Below, piece by piece: positions 48,759-60,249 of a stretch of 64,000 nt of DNA (the stretch's first letter is position 1; the number at the start of each line of letters is the position of its first letter). The notes beneath the pieces are model-generated. The model was not told the origin of the DNA. It ran no database searches and saw only the letters and a program-made list of their open reading frames with translations. Source of the stretch: Flavobacterium crocinum (GTDB lineage Bacteria; Bacteroidota; Bacteroidia; Flavobacteriales; Flavobacteriaceae); NCBI RefSeq assembly GCF_003122385.1, contig NZ_CP029255.1, positions 2,232,001-2,296,000 on the forward strand, read 5' to 3'. Both the position numbers and the translations under genes were made by a program.

Positions 48759-49196
48759 ATGGCTAAAGAAATTAGTAAGGTAGTTAAACTACAAGTTAAG
48801 GGAGGTGCTGCGAACCCGTCGCCACCGGTTGGACCTGCTTTAGGAGCTGCTGGGGTTAACATCATGGAGTTCTGTAAGCAATTTAATGCTAGAACTCAGG
48901 ATAAACCTGGCAAAATTTGTCCAGTGCAAATCACTGTGTACAAAGACAAATCATTTGATTTTGTTGTTAAGACTCCTCCAGCAGCAGTTCAGTTAATGGA
49001 AGCTGCAAAGCTAAAATCTGGTTCTGGTGAGCCTAATCGTAAAAAAGTAGCTAGCGTTACTTGGGAACAAATTAGAACTATTGCTGAAGACAAAATGCCA
49101 GACTTAAACGCTTTCACAATTGAGAAAGCTATGAGTATGGTTGCTGGAACAGCTAGATCTATGGGTATAACTGTATCAGGAGATGCTCCTTTTTAA
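48759..49196 (+). CDS. rplK: 50S ribosomal protein uL11
   Basis: Start set at [13 protein letters not shown] (145 residues); the upstream ATG at 48732 adds nine residues not seen in the family. Blocks typical of uL11 are [53 protein letters not shown] and [15 protein letters not shown]. It forms part of the GTPase-associated region of the large subunit. Confidence 0.97.
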   Translation: MAKEISKVVKLQVKGGAANPSPPVGPALGAAGVNIMEFCKQFNARTQDKPGKICPVQITVYKDKSFDFVVKTPPAAVQLMEAAKLKSGSGEPNRKKVASVTWEQIRTIAEDKMPDLNAFTIEKAMSMVAGTARSMGITVSGDAPF

Positions 49197-49209
49197 TTAA
49201 GAAAAAGAA

Positions 49210-49899
49210 ATGGCAAAATTAACAAAAAAGCAAAAAGAGGCTGCTTCAAAAATTGAAAAGAACAAATTATACTCTTTAAAAGATGCTGCTGCATTAATTA
49301 AAGTTGTTGCTTCTGCAAAATTTGATGAGTCTGTTGATATCGCAGTTCGTTTGGGTGTTGATCCAAGAAAAGCGAATCAAATGGTTAGAGGTGTAGTTAC
49401 TTTACCTCACGGAACAGGAAAAGACGTTAAAGTATTAGCATTGGTTACTCCAGACAAAGAAGCTGAAGCAAGAGAAGCTGGAGCAGATCACGTTGGTCTT
49501 GACGATTACTTACAAAAAATTAAAGACGGTTGGACAGATGTTGATGTGATCATTACTATGCCTGCTGTTATGGGTAAATTAGGTCCATTAGGTCGTATTT
49601 TAGGGCCTAGAGGTTTAATGCCAAACCCTAAAACAGGTACTGTAACTATGGATGTTGCTAAAGCTGTTCAAGAAGTTAAAGCTGGTAAAATTGACTTTAA
49701 AGTTGATAAAACTGGTATCGTACACGCAGGAATCGGTAAAGTTTCTTTTGGAGCTGAGCAGATTGTTGACAACGCACACGAAATTATTCAAACATTAATA
49801 AAACTTAAACCAACTGCTGCTAAAGGTACATACATTAAAGGTATTCACCTTACAAGCACAATGAGTCCTGCTATCGCATTAGACCCAAAAGCAGTATAA
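49210..49899 (+). CDS. rplA: 50S ribosomal protein uL1
   Basis: The 229-residue protein contains [26 protein letters not shown], the [19 protein letters not shown] signature and the [18 protein letters not shown] block. uL1 forms the L1 stalk and represses the L11 operon in many bacteria. It starts 13 bp after rplK. Confidence 0.97.
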   Translation: MAKLTKKQKEAASKIEKNKLYSLKDAAALIKVVASAKFDESVDIAVRLGVDPRKANQMVRGVVTLPHGTGKDVKVLALVTPDKEAEAREAGADHVGLDDYLQKIKDGWTDVDVIITMPAVMGKLGPLGRILGPRGLMPNPKTGTVTMDVAKAVQEVKAGKIDFKVDKTGIVHAGIGKVSFGAEQIVDNAHEIIQTLIKLKPTAAKGTYIKGIHLTSTMSPAIALDPKAV

Positions 49900-49921
49900 T
49901 TGGTAGTTAAAAATTTTTAGT

Positions 49922-50425
49922 ATGACTAGAGAAGAAAAATCAATCGCGATTGAAAATTTAACTGCGCAGTTAGCTGGTACAAATATCATTTACATTTCTG
50001 ATATTTCTGGTTTAAACGCAGAGACAACTTCAAACTTACGTAGAGCTTGTTTCAAAGCAGGTATCAAATTAGAAGTTGTAAAGAACACTTTGCTTGCAAA
50101 AGCAATGGAAGCTTCTGATAATGATTATGGTGATTTACCTACAGTTTTATCAGGTAACAGTGCTATCTTTATTTCTGATGTTGCTAACGCACCTGGAAAA
50201 ATCATCAAAGATTTCCGTAAGAAATCTGATAAACCAGTTTTAAAAGGAGCTTACATCAATTCTGAAGTATACATTGGGGATAACCAATTAGATGCATTAG
50301 CTACAATTAAATCTAAAGAAGAGCTTATCGGAGAAATCATTGGATTATTACAATCTCCAGCTCAAAGAATTATTTCTGCTTTACAAAACAAATTCGCAGG
50401 TAGCGAAGAAGAAGGAGCAGAGTAA
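49922..50425 (+). CDS. rplJ: 50S ribosomal protein uL10
   Basis: The 167-residue protein starts MTREEKSIAIENLTAQLAGTNIIYISDISGLNAETTSNLRRACFKAGIKLEVVKNTLLAKAM-like, the uL10 N-terminal domain, and ends in a C-terminal helix that binds L7/L12 dimers. It is part of the ribosomal stalk. It lies 22 bp after rplA. Confidence 0.96.
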   Translation: MTREEKSIAIENLTAQLAGTNIIYISDISGLNAETTSNLRRACFKAGIKLEVVKNTLLAKAMEASDNDYGDLPTVLSGNSAIFISDVANAPGKIIKDFRKKSDKPVLKGAYINSEVYIGDNQLDALATIKSKEELIGEIIGLLQSPAQRIISALQNKFAGSEEEGAE

Positions 50426-50433
50426 TTATCAAC

Positions 50434-50455
50434 GTAAGAAAGAATACTTTCTTAC
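50434..50455 (+). other. Hairpin between rplJ and rplL
   Basis: GTAAGAAAG and CTTTCTTAC form a perfect 9-bp stem with loop AATA and no T-tract. It may be an RNA processing site or stabilise the rplL mRNA. Confidence 0.5.
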
Positions 50456-50518
50456 TGCTTAATTAGCGCACAATAAATAAATTATATTTTTTACAAATCA
50501 TTTTAAACGATAGAAAAA

Positions 50519-50890
50519 ATGGCAGATTTGAAACAATTCGCAGAACAATTAGTTAACTTAACAGTTAAAGAAGTTAACGAATTAGCAACAATATTAAAAG
50601 ACGAGTATGGTATCGAGCCTGCTGCTGCAGCTGTAGTAGTTGCTGCTGGTGGTGGAGACGGTGCTGCTGAAGAAGCACAAACTGAATTTACAGTTGTATT
50701 GAAAGATGCAGGAGCTTCTAAATTAGCTGTTGTAAAATTAGTTAAAGAATTAACTGGTTTAGGTCTTAAAGAAGCTAAAGACGTAGTTGACGGTGCACCA
50801 AGCAACGTTAAAGAAGGTGTTTCTAAAGAAGAGGCTGAAGGTCTTAAAAAATCTTTAGAAGAGGCTGGAGCTACTGTTGAGCTTAAATAA
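50519..50890 (+). CDS. rplL: 50S ribosomal protein bL12 (L7/L12)
   Basis: The 123-residue acidic stalk protein has the N-terminal dimerisation helix pair ([34 protein letters not shown]), an Ala/Gly-rich hinge ([18 protein letters not shown]) and the C-terminal domain ([39 protein letters not shown]...). It recruits translation GTPases. A strong hairpin lies between it and rpoB. Confidence 0.97.
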   Translation: MADLKQFAEQLVNLTVKEVNELATILKDEYGIEPAAAAVVVAAGGGDGAAEEAQTEFTVVLKDAGASKLAVVKLVKELTGLGLKEAKDVVDGAPSNVKEGVSKEEAEGLKKSLEEAGATVELK

Positions 50891-50910
50891 TTAAACTCAG
50901 TTTAAGAACT

Positions 50911-50955
50911 AGGTTTAGGTCTTGAGTTAACACTCAAAGGCCTAAACCATTTTTC
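50911..50955 (+). terminator. Attenuator-type terminator between rplL and rpoB
   Basis: GGTTTAGGTCTTGAGT and ACTCAAAGGCCTAAACC form a long stem with one mismatch around TAAC, followed by ATTTTTC. It probably reduces readthrough from ribosomal protein genes into rpoBC. Confidence 0.85.
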
Positions 50956-51157
50956 GTATAATAAAATATACCAAATTTTATTATCCCATAGTTTAAAATA
51001 CGAAAAAGTTTTTGATCAATACGAAGAAAGAAAATTAGACTTAATTTATAGAATTAATTTTTAAAGATGTATTGATTATAATAAGAAAGTATAGATTAAA
51101 CAGTGTGTATTTACACAAAAATAAATTACTTTTTTTTAATCAAAATTTTGTCCATTG

Positions 51158-54100
51158 ATGATAACAAATCAGACTGAAAGATTGAATTTTGCCTCTACAA
51201 AAAATATCCCTGACTATCCGGATTTCTTGGATGTTCAGGTTAAATCTTTTAAAGATTTCTTTCAATTAGAAACGAAATCTGACGAAAGAGGCAACGAAGG
51301 GTTATACAATACCTTCATGGAAAACTTCCCAATTACAGATACAAGAAACAACTTTGTATTGGAATTCCTGGATTATTTTGTTGACCCACCACGTTATACA
51401 ATTCAAGAATGTATAGAGAGAGGTCTTACTTATAGTGTGCCTTTAAAAGCCAGGTTAAAACTATACTGTACAGATCCAGAACACGAAGATTTTGAAACTA
51501 TTGTACAAGATGTTTATCTTGGAACAATTCCTTACATGACTCCTAGTGGTACTTTTGTTATTAATGGTGCCGAGCGTGTTGTAGTATCTCAATTACACCG
51601 TTCTCCAGGGGTTTTCTTTGGACAGTCATTCCACGCAAATGGAACTAAACTTTACTCTGCAAGAGTTATTCCTTTTAAAGGATCTTGGATAGAGTTCTCT
51701 ACTGATATCAACAGCGTAATGTACGCGTATATCGATAGAAAGAAAAAATTACCTGTAACTACTTTATTCCGTGCTATCGGTTTCGAAAGAGATAAGGATA
51801 TCCTTGAAATTTTCGACTTAGCTGAAGAAATTAAAGTTTCTAAAACTGGTATTAAGAAATATATTGGAAGAAGACTTGCTGCGCGTGTATTGAATACATG
51901 GCATGAGGATTTCGTAGATGAGGATACAGGAGAGGTAGTTTCTATCGAACGTAACGAAATTATCCTTGATCGTGATACTATTATCGACAAAGATAATGTT
52001 GAAGAAATCATTGATTCTAATGTAAAATCTATTTTGTTACACAAAGAGGATAATAACCAAGCAGATTATGCTATTATCCACAACACGTTACAAAAAGACC
52101 CTACAAACTCTGAAAAAGAAGCTGTAGAGCACATTTACCGTCAGTTGCGTAACGCTGAACCGCCTGATGAGGAAACTGCTCGTGGTATTATAGATAAATT
52201 GTTCTTCTCTGATCAACGTTATAACTTAGGTGAAGTTGGTCGTTACAGAATGAACAAAAAATTAGATTTAGATATCCCTATGGATAAGCAAGTGCTTACG
52301 AAAGAGGATATCATTACAATCGTTAAATATTTGATCGAGTTGATCAACTCTAAAGCAGAGATTGATGATATCGATCACTTATCAAACCGTCGTGTTAGAA
52401 CAGTTGGTGAACAATTGTCTCAACAATTCGGTGTTGGTTTAGCACGTATGGCTAGAACTATTCGTGAGAGAATGAACGTTAGAGATAACGAGGTGTTTAC
52501 ACCAATTGATTTGATTAATGCTAAAACATTATCATCAGTTATCAACTCTTTCTTTGGTACTAACCAGTTATCTCAATTTATGGATCAAACGAATCCATTA
52601 GCTGAGATTACGCACAAAAGAAGACTTTCTGCACTTGGACCTGGTGGACTTTCGAGAGAGAGAGCTGGTTTCGAGGTTCGTGACGTTCACTATACTCACT
52701 ATGGTCGTTTATGTCCGATTGAAACTCCAGAGGGACCAAACATTGGATTGATTTCATCTCTTGGTGTTTATGCAAAAGTAAACGGAATGGGATTCATCGA
52801 AACTCCATACCGTAAAGTAACAAATGGTGTAGTTGATTTAGAAAGTACTCCAGTTTACTTAAGTGCTGAAGAAGAAGAAGGTAAAATGATTGCTCAGGCA
52901 AACATTGAAATGGACGCTTCTGGTAAAATTACGGCTAGCAATGTTATTGCTCGTGAGGAAGGTGACTTCCCAGTTGTTGAGCCATCAGTAGTTCATTATA
53001 CAGACGTTGCTCCTAACCAGATCGCTTCGATTTCTGCATCTTTGATTCCTTTCTTGGAGCATGATGATGCGAACCGTGCGTTGATGGGATCAAACATGAT
53101 GCGTCAGGCAGTTCCTTTGATCCGTCCTGAAGCACCGATTGTTGGTACAGGTTTAGAGCGTCAGGTAGCTTCAGATTCAAGAGTATTGATCAATGCTGAA
53201 GGGCATGGAACTGTTGAATACGTAGATGCTAACATCATTACTATTAAATACGATCGTACTGAAGACGAGAGAATGGTTAGTTTTGATGCTGATGAGAAAA
53301 CGTACAACCTTATTAAATTTAGAAAAACCAATCAAGGTACAAGTATCAACTTGAAACCAATCGTAAGAAGAGGTGACAGAGTTGTTCCTGGCCAAGTATT
53401 GTCTGAAGGATATGCTACTCAAAATGGAGAATTAGCTTTAGGTAGAAACTTAAAAGTTGCGTTCATGCCATGGAAAGGGTACAACTTCGAGGATGCGATT
53501 GTAATTTCTGAAAAAGTAGTTCGTGATGATATTTTTACTTCTATCCACGTTGATGATTATTCATTAGAGGTTAGAGATACTAAGTTAGGAAACGAAGAGT
53601 TAACAAACGATATTCCTAACGTTTCTGAAGAAGCTACTAAAGATTTAGATGAAAACGGTATGATTAGAATTGGAGCAGAGGTTAAACCTGGCGACATTTT
53701 GATCGGAAAAATTACACCAAAAGGAGAATCAGATCCAACTCCAGAAGAGAAATTGCTTCGTGCAATCTTCGGGGATAAAGCAGGTGATGTAAAAGATGCT
53801 TCATTAAAAGCTTCTCCATCTTTACATGGTGTAGTTCTTGACAAAAAATTATTTGCAAGAGCCGTAAAAGATAAACGTAAACGTACTCAGGATAAAGATG
53901 CTTTAGGCGCTTTAGAAATGGAATTCGAAACTAAATTTGTCGAATTAAAAGACAGATTGGTTGAAAAATTATTCTTGATCGTTAACGGAAAAACATCTCA
54001 AGGTGTAATGAACGATTTGGGTGAAGAAGTTTTACCAAAAGGTAAAAAATATACTCAAAAAATGCTTTACGCAGTAGAAGATTTTGCTCACTTAAGTAAA

Positions 54101-54970
54101 GGTCAGTGGGTTGCTGATGACGCTACAAATAAAATGGTTAATGATTTAATTCATAACTATAAAATTAAGCTGAACGACTTACAAGGAGCTTTAAGAAGAG
54201 AGAAATTCACTATTACAGTTGGAGATGAATTACCATCTGGAATCTTGAAATTGGCTAAAATCTATATCGCTAAAAAACGTAAGTTAAAAGTTGGTGATAA
54301 AATGGCGGGACGTCACGGTAACAAAGGTATTGTTGCTAGAATCGTTCGTCACGAAGATATGCCTTTCTTAGAAGATGGAACACCAGTAGATATCGTATTG
54401 AATCCACTTGGGGTACCTTCACGTATGAACATTGGTCAGATTTATGAAACTGTTCTTGGATGGGCTGGTATGAACTTGGGTAGAAAATTTGCTACTCCAA
54501 TTTTCGACGGTGCTTCTCTAGACGAAATCAATGCTTTGACTGATGAAGCTAATGTACCACGTTTCGGACATACCTATCTTTATGATGGTGGAACTGGAGA
54601 GCGTTTTGCACAAAAAGCAACTGTGGGTGTAATTTACATGCTTAAATTAGGACACATGGTTGATGATAAGATGCACGCACGTTCTATCGGACCATACTCA
54701 TTGATTACGCAACAGCCACTTGGAGGTAAGGCTCAATTTGGAGGTCAGCGTTTTGGAGAGATGGAGGTTTGGGCACTTGAGGCTTATGGAGCTTCTAGTA
54801 CGTTACGTGAAATCTTAACTGTTAAGTCTGATGACGTTATTGGTAGAGCTAAAACTTACGAGGCTATCGTTAAGGGTGAGACTATGCCGGAACCAGGTTT
54901 ACCAGAATCATTCAACGTATTAATGCACGAATTGAAAGGTCTAGGTTTAGATCTTCGTTTGGAAGAATAA
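51158..54970 (+). CDS. rpoB: DNA-directed RNA polymerase subunit beta
   Basis: The 1270-residue subunit (start at ATG 51158) shows all diagnostic regions: RPGVFF-type [32 protein letters not shown], the rifampicin cluster [60 protein letters not shown], and the C-terminal [22 protein letters not shown]. It lies downstream of an attenuator and upstream of rpoC. Confidence 0.98.
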   Translation: MITNQTERLNFASTKNIPDYPDFLDVQVKSFKDFFQLETKSDERGNEGLYNTFMENFPITDTRNNFVLEFLDYFVDPPRYTIQECIERGLTYSVPLKARLKLYCTDPEHEDFETIVQDVYLGTIPYMTPSGTFVINGAERVVVSQLHRSPGVFFGQSFHANGTKLYSARVIPFKGSWIEFSTDINSVMYAYIDRKKKLPVTTLFRAIGFERDKDILEIFDLAEEIKVSKTGIKKYIGRRLAARVLNTWHEDFVDEDTGEVVSIERNEIILDRDTIIDKDNVEEIIDSNVKSILLHKEDNNQADYAIIHNTLQKDPTNSEKEAVEHIYRQLRNAEPPDEETARGIIDKLFFSDQRYNLGEVGRYRMNKKLDLDIPMDKQVLTKEDIITIVKYLIELINSKAEIDDIDHLSNRRVRTVGEQLSQQFGVGLARMARTIRERMNVRDNEVFTPIDLINAKTLSSVINSFFGTNQLSQFMDQTNPLAEITHKRRLSALGPGGLSRERAGFEVRDVHYTHYGRLCPIETPEGPNIGLISSLGVYAKVNGMGFIETPYRKVTNGVVDLESTPVYLSAEEEEGKMIAQANIEMDASGKITASNVIAREEGDFPVVEPSVVHYTDVAPNQIASISASLIPFLEHDDANRALMGSNMMRQAVPLIRPEAPIVGTGLERQVASDSRVLINAEGHGTVEYVDANIITIKYDRTEDERMVSFDADEKTYNLIKFRKTNQGTSINLKPIVRRGDRVVPGQVLSEGYATQNGELALGRNLKVAFMPWKGYNFEDAIVISEKVVRDDIFTSIHVDDYSLEVRDTKLGNEELTNDIPNVSEEATKDLDENGMIRIGAEVKPGDILIGKITPKGESDPTPEEKLLRAIFGDKAGDVKDASLKASPSLHGVVLDKKLFARAVKDKRKRTQDKDALGALEMEFETKFVELKDRLVEKLFLIVNGKTSQGVMNDLGEEVLPKGKKYTQKMLYAVEDFAHLSKGQWVADDATNKMVNDLIHNYKIKLNDLQGALRREKFTITVGDELPSGILKLAKIYIAKKRKLKVGDKMAGRHGNKGIVARIVRHEDMPFLEDGTPVDIVLNPLGVPSRMNIGQIYETVLGWAGMNLGRKFATPIFDGASLDEINALTDEANVPRFGHTYLYDGGTGERFAQKATVGVIYMLKLGHMVDDKMHARSIGPYSLITQQPLGGKAQFGGQRFGEMEVWALEAYGASSTLREILTVKSDDVIGRAKTYEAIVKGETMPEPGLPESFNVLMHELKGLGLDLRLEE

Positions 54971-54973
54971 TGT

Positions 54974-55050
54974 TTTAGTATTCAGTGTTCAGTATTTAGT
55001 AATCAGTGATAAACTGAACACTAAATTCTGAATACTGAACACTTTTTTAT
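54974..55050 (+). repeat. Word-like inverted repeat in the rpoB-rpoC spacer
   Basis: AGTGTTCAGTATT (54984-54996) and AATACTGAACACT (55031-55043) form a perfect 13-bp stem, with a nested ATTTAGT/ACTAAAT helix, followed by TTTTTT. It looks like an intrinsic terminator. The rest of the 287-bp spacer contains CGAGGCATTTTATAAC and an ACTCTTTA/TAAAGAGT hairpin near 55181-55201, with no gene. Confidence 0.7.
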
Positions 55051-55257
55051 AAAGTTTTTAAAGATTTATACCCGTAACCCGTTCCGATTTTTTATAATAA
55101 TGCGAGGCATTTTATAACTAGCACTTCAAATAAGAATTTGAGGTTTAGAGAAGTAACCCGAGGTAGTAGCTGAATGATTAACTCTTTAATTTTTAAAGAG
55201 TAGATTATAAATCTAAATTCAATTTTTTAATTGCAAAATAAATCAATAGTAAAAACT

Positions 55258-58200
55258 ATGATGAATAACAGAAACAATAATAAAGATAAGAATCCAGTAA
55301 AAAGATTTAACAAAATTTCTATTGGATTGGCTTCACCAGAATCTATCTTGAAAGAATCAAGAGGAGAGGTTTTAAAGCCAGAAACAATCAACTATAGAAC
55401 GCACAAACCAGAGCGTGACGGACTTTTCTGCGAAAGAATCTTCGGACCAGTAAAAGATTTCGAATGTGCTTGTGGTAAGTATAAAAGAATTCGTTACAAA
55501 GGTATCATCTGTGACCGTTGTGGTGTTGAAGTTACTGAGAAAAAAGTACGTCGTGATAGAGTAGGACACATCAACCTTGTTGTGCCAATCGCTCACATCT
55601 GGTACTTCCGTTCTCTTCCAAACAAAATTGGTTATATCCTTGGTCTTCCATCTAAGAAATTAGATATGATCATTTACTACGAAAGATACGTAGTAATTCA
55701 GCCAGGTATCGCTAAAAATGCAGATGGAGAATCATTACAAAGATTAGATTTCTTAACTGAAGAAGAATACTTAAATATTTTAGATACTCTTCCACAGGAA
55801 AACCAATATTTAGATGATTTAGATCCTAATAAATTTGTTGCCAAAATGGGAGCAGAGTGTATTATGGATTTATTAGCTCGTATTGACCTAGATGCTTTAT
55901 CTTATGAATTAAGACACAGCGCTAACAACGAGACTTCAAAACAAAGAAAAACTGAGGCTTTAAAAAGATTACAAGTTGTGGAGTCTTTCCGTGAGTCTAA
56001 CGAAAACCGCGAAAACCGTCCAGAATGGATGATTATGAAAGTGGTTCCAGTTATCCCGCCAGAATTACGTCCGCTTGTGCCACTTGATGGAGGTCGTTTT
56101 GCAACTTCAGATTTGAACGATTTATATCGTCGTGTAATCATCCGTAACAACCGTTTGAAAAGATTAATGGAGATTAAAGCTCCAGAAGTTATCTTAAGAA
56201 ACGAGAAACGTATGTTACAAGAATCTGTAGATTCATTATTTGATAACACTCGTAAAGCTTCTGCTGTTAAAACAGAATCTAACAGACCATTAAAATCATT
56301 ATCTGACTCATTAAAAGGTAAGCAAGGACGTTTCCGTCAAAACTTACTTGGTAAACGTGTGGATTATTCTGCTCGTTCGGTAATTGTCGTTGGTCCTGAG
56401 TTAAAATTATACGAATGCGGATTGCCAAAAGATATGGCTTCTGAGTTATACAAACCTTTCGTTATCCGTAAGTTGATCGAAAGAGGTATTGTAAAAACAG
56501 TAAAATCTGCTAAGAAAATCATTGACAAAAAAGAGCCTGTAGTTTGGGATATCCTTGAAAACGTAATTAAAGGACACCCAGTATTACTAAACCGTGCTCC
56601 TACTTTGCACAGACTTGGTATTCAGGCTTTCCAGCCAAAATTAATTGAAGGAAAAGCGATCCAGTTACACCCATTAGTATGTACGGCATTCAACGCCGAT
56701 TTCGATGGTGACCAGATGGCGGTTCACTTACCATTAGGGCCAGAGGCTATTTTAGAGGCACAATTATTAATGTTGGCTTCTCACAATATCTTGAACCCTG
56801 CAAATGGTGCTCCAATTACTGTACCTTCTCAGGACATGGTCTTGGGTCTATATTATATGACCAAAGAGCGTATCTCAACAGAAGATCACAAAATTATTGG
56901 TCAGGATTTAACTTTCTATTCTGCTGAAGAAGTAAATATTGCATTAAACGAAGGAAGATTAGAATTGAATGCTCGTGTGAAAATTAGAGCAAAAGATTTT
57001 AATGACGCTGGAGAATTAGTGTACAAAATCATTCAAACAACTGCAGGACGTGTATTATTTAACGAAGTAGTACCTGAAGCAGCTGGATATATCAACGACG
57101 TATTGACTAAGAAAAACCTTAGAGATATTATCGGACACATTTTAAGTGTGACTGATGTACCTACAACGGCAGCTTTCTTGGATAATATGAAAGATATGGG
57201 TTATAAATTTGCATTTAGAGGAGGTTTATCATTCTCTTTAGGTGATATTAGAATTCCAGAACAAAAAACGAAGTTAATTGCAGATGCCAGAGAGCAAGTT
57301 GAAGGTATCTCAACTAACTATAACATGGGTCTTATCACAAATAACGAGCGTTACAACCAAGTTATTGACGTATGGACTTCGGCAAATGCTCAGTTAACAG
57401 AGTTAGCAATGAAAAATATTAGAGAAGACCAACAAGGTTTCAACTCTGTATATATGATGCTTGACTCTGGGGCGAGGGGTTCTAAGGAGCAGATTCGTCA
57501 GTTAACTGGTATGCGTGGTTTGATGGCTAAGCCTAAAAAATCTACTGCTGGTGGTGGTGAGATTATTGAAAACCCGATTCTTTCTAACTTTAAGGAAGGT
57601 CTTTCGATCCTTGAGTACTTCATTTCTACTCACGGTGCTCGTAAAGGTCTTGCGGATACGGCTCTTAAAACGGCCGATGCTGGTTACTTGACAAGAAGGC
57701 TTCATGACGTTTCTCAAGATGTTATTGTTAACATCGAAGATTGTGGAACTTTAAGAGGTGTTGAAGTTGCTGCATTGAAGAAAAATGAGGAAATCGTTGA
57801 ATCTTTAGGAGAGAGAATTTTAGGACGTGTTGCATTACAAGACGTTATTAATCCTCTTACTAACGAAGTAATGGTTAAATCTGGAGAACAAATTACTGAA
57901 GCAATTATGAGAACTATCGAAGCTTCTCCAATTGAAAAAGTAGAAGTTAGATCTCCATTAACTTGTGAAGCTTTAAAAGGTATTTGTGCGAAATGTTACG
58001 GTAGAAACTTAGCTACTGGTAAGATGACACAAAGAGGTGAAGCTGTCGGAGTTATTGCAGCTCAGTCTATTGGAGAGCCAGGTACACAGTTGACACTTCG
58101 TACGTTCCACGTTGGAGGGGTTGCCGGAGGTATTTCTGAAGAATCTAGTATTGTTACAAGATTCGCAGGTAGACTTGAAATTGAAGATTTAAAAACAGTT

Positions 58201-59568
58201 AAAGGAGAAGACGGAGAAGGTAACTCTGTTGATATCGTAGTTTCACGTTCAACGGAATTAAAATTAGTTGACGAGAAAACTGGAATTGTTTTAAATACAC
58301 ATAACATTCCTTACGGTTCTAGTATCTTCGTTGGAGATGGAGAAACTGTAGCTAAAGGAACTGTAATCTGTAAATGGGATCCATATAACGGTGTAATTGT
58401 TTCTGAATTTACTGGTAAGATTGCTTACGAGGATTTAGAGCAAGGACAATCGTTCATGGTGGAGATTGATGAGCAGACTGGTTTCCAGGAAAAAGTAATT
58501 TCTGAGGCTAGAAACAAAAAATTAATCCCAACTTTATTAGTTTATGGTAAAGAAGGTGAATTGATTCGTTCTTACAACTTGCCAGTAGGTGCACACTTAA
58601 TGGTTGAAAACGGTGAGAAAATTAAAGCAGGTAAAGTATTAGTAAAAATCCCACGTCGTTCTTCTAAAGCAGGAGATATCACGGGAGGTTTACCAAGAAT
58701 TACTGAGCTTTTAGAGGCTCGTAACCCTTCAAACCCAGCAGTTGTATCTGAAATTGATGGAGTTGTATCTTTCGGTAAAATCAAAAGAGGTAACCGTGAG
58801 ATCGTTATCGAATCTAAATTTGGTGAGATTAAAAAGTATTTAGTTAAACTTTCAAGCCAAATCTTAGTGCAAGAAAATGACTTCGTAAGAGCGGGAGTTC
58901 CATTGTCTGATGGTGCAATTACACCAGATGATATCTTGAGAATTCAAGGACCAGCAGCTGTTCAACAGTACCTGGTAAATGAAATTCAAGAGGTTTACCG
59001 TCTACAAGGGGTAAAAATTAATGACAAACACTTTGAGGTTGTAATTCGTCAAATGATGCGTAAAGTTAAGGTTGAAGATCCAGGAGATACTCTATTCTTA
59101 GAAGATCAATTGATCCACACTAAAGACTTTATCCTTCAAAATGATAAATTATACGGAATGAAAGTGGTTGAAGATGCCGGAGATTCTTCAGTATTGAAAC
59201 CAGGTCAGATTATTACGCCTCGTGAATTACGTGATGAAAATTCATTATTGAAACGTACAGATAAAAATCTTGTTGTAGCAAGAGATGTAATTACTGCAAC
59301 TGCTACGCCAGTTCTTCAAGGTATTACAAGAGCTTCGTTACAAACTAAATCATTCATTTCTGCGGCTTCATTCCAGGAGACAACGAAAGTACTTAACGAA
59401 GCTGCAGTAGCTGGTAAAGTAGATGACTTAGAAGGATTAAAAGAAAATGTAATTGTTGGACACAGAATTCCTGCGGGAACTGGTATGAGAGAATACGATA
59501 ACACTATCGTAGGATCTAAAGACGATTACAACGAAATGATGGCTAATAAAGAAGAATACATTTATTAA
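55258..59568 (+). CDS. rpoC: DNA-directed RNA polymerase subunit beta'
   Basis: The protein of about 1436 residues starts at ATG 55258 or 55261 (the TTG at 55231 is ignored). The zinc-binding region is [23 protein letters not shown], and the catalytic loop [15 protein letters not shown] carries the three Asp residues that hold Mg2+. [22 protein letters not shown] and the trigger loop region [17 protein letters not shown] are also clear. It is followed by a DUF3467 gene after 10 bp. Confidence 0.98.
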   Translation: MMNNRNNNKDKNPVKRFNKISIGLASPESILKESRGEVLKPETINYRTHKPERDGLFCERIFGPVKDFECACGKYKRIRYKGIICDRCGVEVTEKKVRRDRVGHINLVVPIAHIWYFRSLPNKIGYILGLPSKKLDMIIYYERYVVIQPGIAKNADGESLQRLDFLTEEEYLNILDTLPQENQYLDDLDPNKFVAKMGAECIMDLLARIDLDALSYELRHSANNETSKQRKTEALKRLQVVESFRESNENRENRPEWMIMKVVPVIPPELRPLVPLDGGRFATSDLNDLYRRVIIRNNRLKRLMEIKAPEVILRNEKRMLQESVDSLFDNTRKASAVKTESNRPLKSLSDSLKGKQGRFRQNLLGKRVDYSARSVIVVGPELKLYECGLPKDMASELYKPFVIRKLIERGIVKTVKSAKKIIDKKEPVVWDILENVIKGHPVLLNRAPTLHRLGIQAFQPKLIEGKAIQLHPLVCTAFNADFDGDQMAVHLPLGPEAILEAQLLMLASHNILNPANGAPITVPSQDMVLGLYYMTKERISTEDHKIIGQDLTFYSAEEVNIALNEGRLELNARVKIRAKDFNDAGELVYKIIQTTAGRVLFNEVVPEAAGYINDVLTKKNLRDIIGHILSVTDVPTTAAFLDNMKDMGYKFAFRGGLSFSLGDIRIPEQKTKLIADAREQVEGISTNYNMGLITNNERYNQVIDVWTSANAQLTELAMKNIREDQQGFNSVYMMLDSGARGSKEQIRQLTGMRGLMAKPKKSTAGGGEIIENPILSNFKEGLSILEYFISTHGARKGLADTALKTADAGYLTRRLHDVSQDVIVNIEDCGTLRGVEVAALKKNEEIVESLGERILGRVALQDVINPLTNEVMVKSGEQITEAIMRTIEASPIEKVEVRSPLTCEALKGICAKCYGRNLATGKMTQRGEAVGVIAAQSIGEPGTQLTLRTFHVGGVAGGISEESSIVTRFAGRLEIEDLKTVKGEDGEGNSVDIVVSRSTELKLVDEKTGIVLNTHNIPYGSSIFVGDGETVAKGTVICKWDPYNGVIVSEFTGKIAYEDLEQGQSFMVEIDEQTGFQEKVISEARNKKLIPTLLVYGKEGELIRSYNLPVGAHLMVENGEKIKAGKVLVKIPRRSSKAGDITGGLPRITELLEARNPSNPAVVSEIDGVVSFGKIKRGNREIVIESKFGEIKKYLVKLSSQILVQENDFVRAGVPLSDGAITPDDILRIQGPAAVQQYLVNEIQEVYRLQGVKINDKHFEVVIRQMMRKVKVEDPGDTLFLEDQLIHTKDFILQNDKLYGMKVVEDAGDSSVLKPGQIITPRELRDENSLLKRTDKNLVVARDVITATATPVLQGITRASLQTKSFISAASFQETTKVLNEAAVAGKVDDLEGLKENVIVGHRIPAGTGMREYDNTIVGSKDDYNEMMANKEEYIY

Positions 59569-59578
59569 TTAGGAAACT

Positions 59579-59890
59579 ATGAGTAATCCGAAACAACAAC
59601 AAGAGCAAATTAATATTGAGTTAGACGAAACTATTGCAGAAGGAATTTATTCTAATCTTGCAATTATTAATCACTCATCATCAGAGTTTGTTTTAGATTT
59701 TGTAAGTATTATGCCGGGGATTCCTAAAGCCAAGGTAAAGTCAAGAATTGTTTTGACACCACAACATGCTAAAAGATTATTAAGAGCAATAGGTGAAAAT
59801 ATCCATCGATTTGAAGCCGCTCATGGCGAAATAAAAGAAACGGAACAAGCACCAATTCCGCTTAATTTTGGTCCGACAGGACAAGCATAA
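59579..59890 (+). CDS. DUF3467 domain protein
   Basis: The 103-residue protein contains NIELDETIAEGIYSNLAIINHSSSEFVLDFVSIMPGIPKAKVKSRIVLTPQHAKRLLRAIGENIHRFEAAHGEI, the DUF3467 signature. The family is small and of unknown function, found in archaea and bacteria. Here it sits 10 bp after rpoC in the same transcript, a placement that is common in Bacteroidota. A terminator follows at once. Confidence 0.93.
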   Translation: MSNPKQQQEQINIELDETIAEGIYSNLAIINHSSSEFVLDFVSIMPGIPKAKVKSRIVLTPQHAKRLLRAIGENIHRFEAAHGEIKETEQAPIPLNFGPTGQA

Positions 59891-59895
59891 ATTTT

Positions 59896-59927
59896 AAAGC
59901 CCCATTTTCAAATGGGGCTTTTTTTTG
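59896..59927 (+). terminator. Terminator of the rpoBC-DUF3467 transcript
   Basis: AAAGCCCCATTT and AAATGGGGCTTT pair around TC, followed by TTTTTT. Confidence 0.93.
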
Positions 59928-60085
59928 GTTGAATGTTTTGTAATAATGTATTTCATCCGATTTAATTTACTTTAATCGACAAAATTTCTTCTGGTTCTGA
60001 CATTAAATTATTTTAGTAGTTCCTATGAAAGATTATTTTTTGAAATATAATGACTTAGTAAGGTTGATTTAATTCAAATTAAAGG
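59928..60085 (+). other. Possible short RNA gene or tiny ORF between two terminators
   Basis: This 158-bp stretch is bounded by one terminator on the left and ends in another (60086-60118), yet holds no ordinary gene. A 15-codon frame, MKDYFLKYNDLVRLI (60025-60072), ends just before the second terminator. TATTTTAG at 60009-60016 is one base off the -7 consensus. A transcript of about 95 bases is plausible but not proven. Confidence 0.4.
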
Positions 60086-60118
60086 AAAGCGCTAATTAGC
60101 TATTAGCGCTTTTTTTAT
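60086..60118 (+). terminator. Orphan terminator
   Basis: AAAGCGCTAAT and ATTAGCGCTTT pair around TAGCT, followed by TTTTTT. No gene ends here except the 15-codon frame, implying a short transcript from 59928-60085. Confidence 0.85.
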
Positions 60119-60249
60119 GCTTAAAAATGAGATTATTATAAGAAGAAGTAAAAATATTTTCTTTGTTTCCCAACCTTTTTATAAAATGGATACTCTATGT
60201 AAGTAAGAAAGCATCTTGAAAGTTTTTTAACTTATAAATAAAGTAGAGT

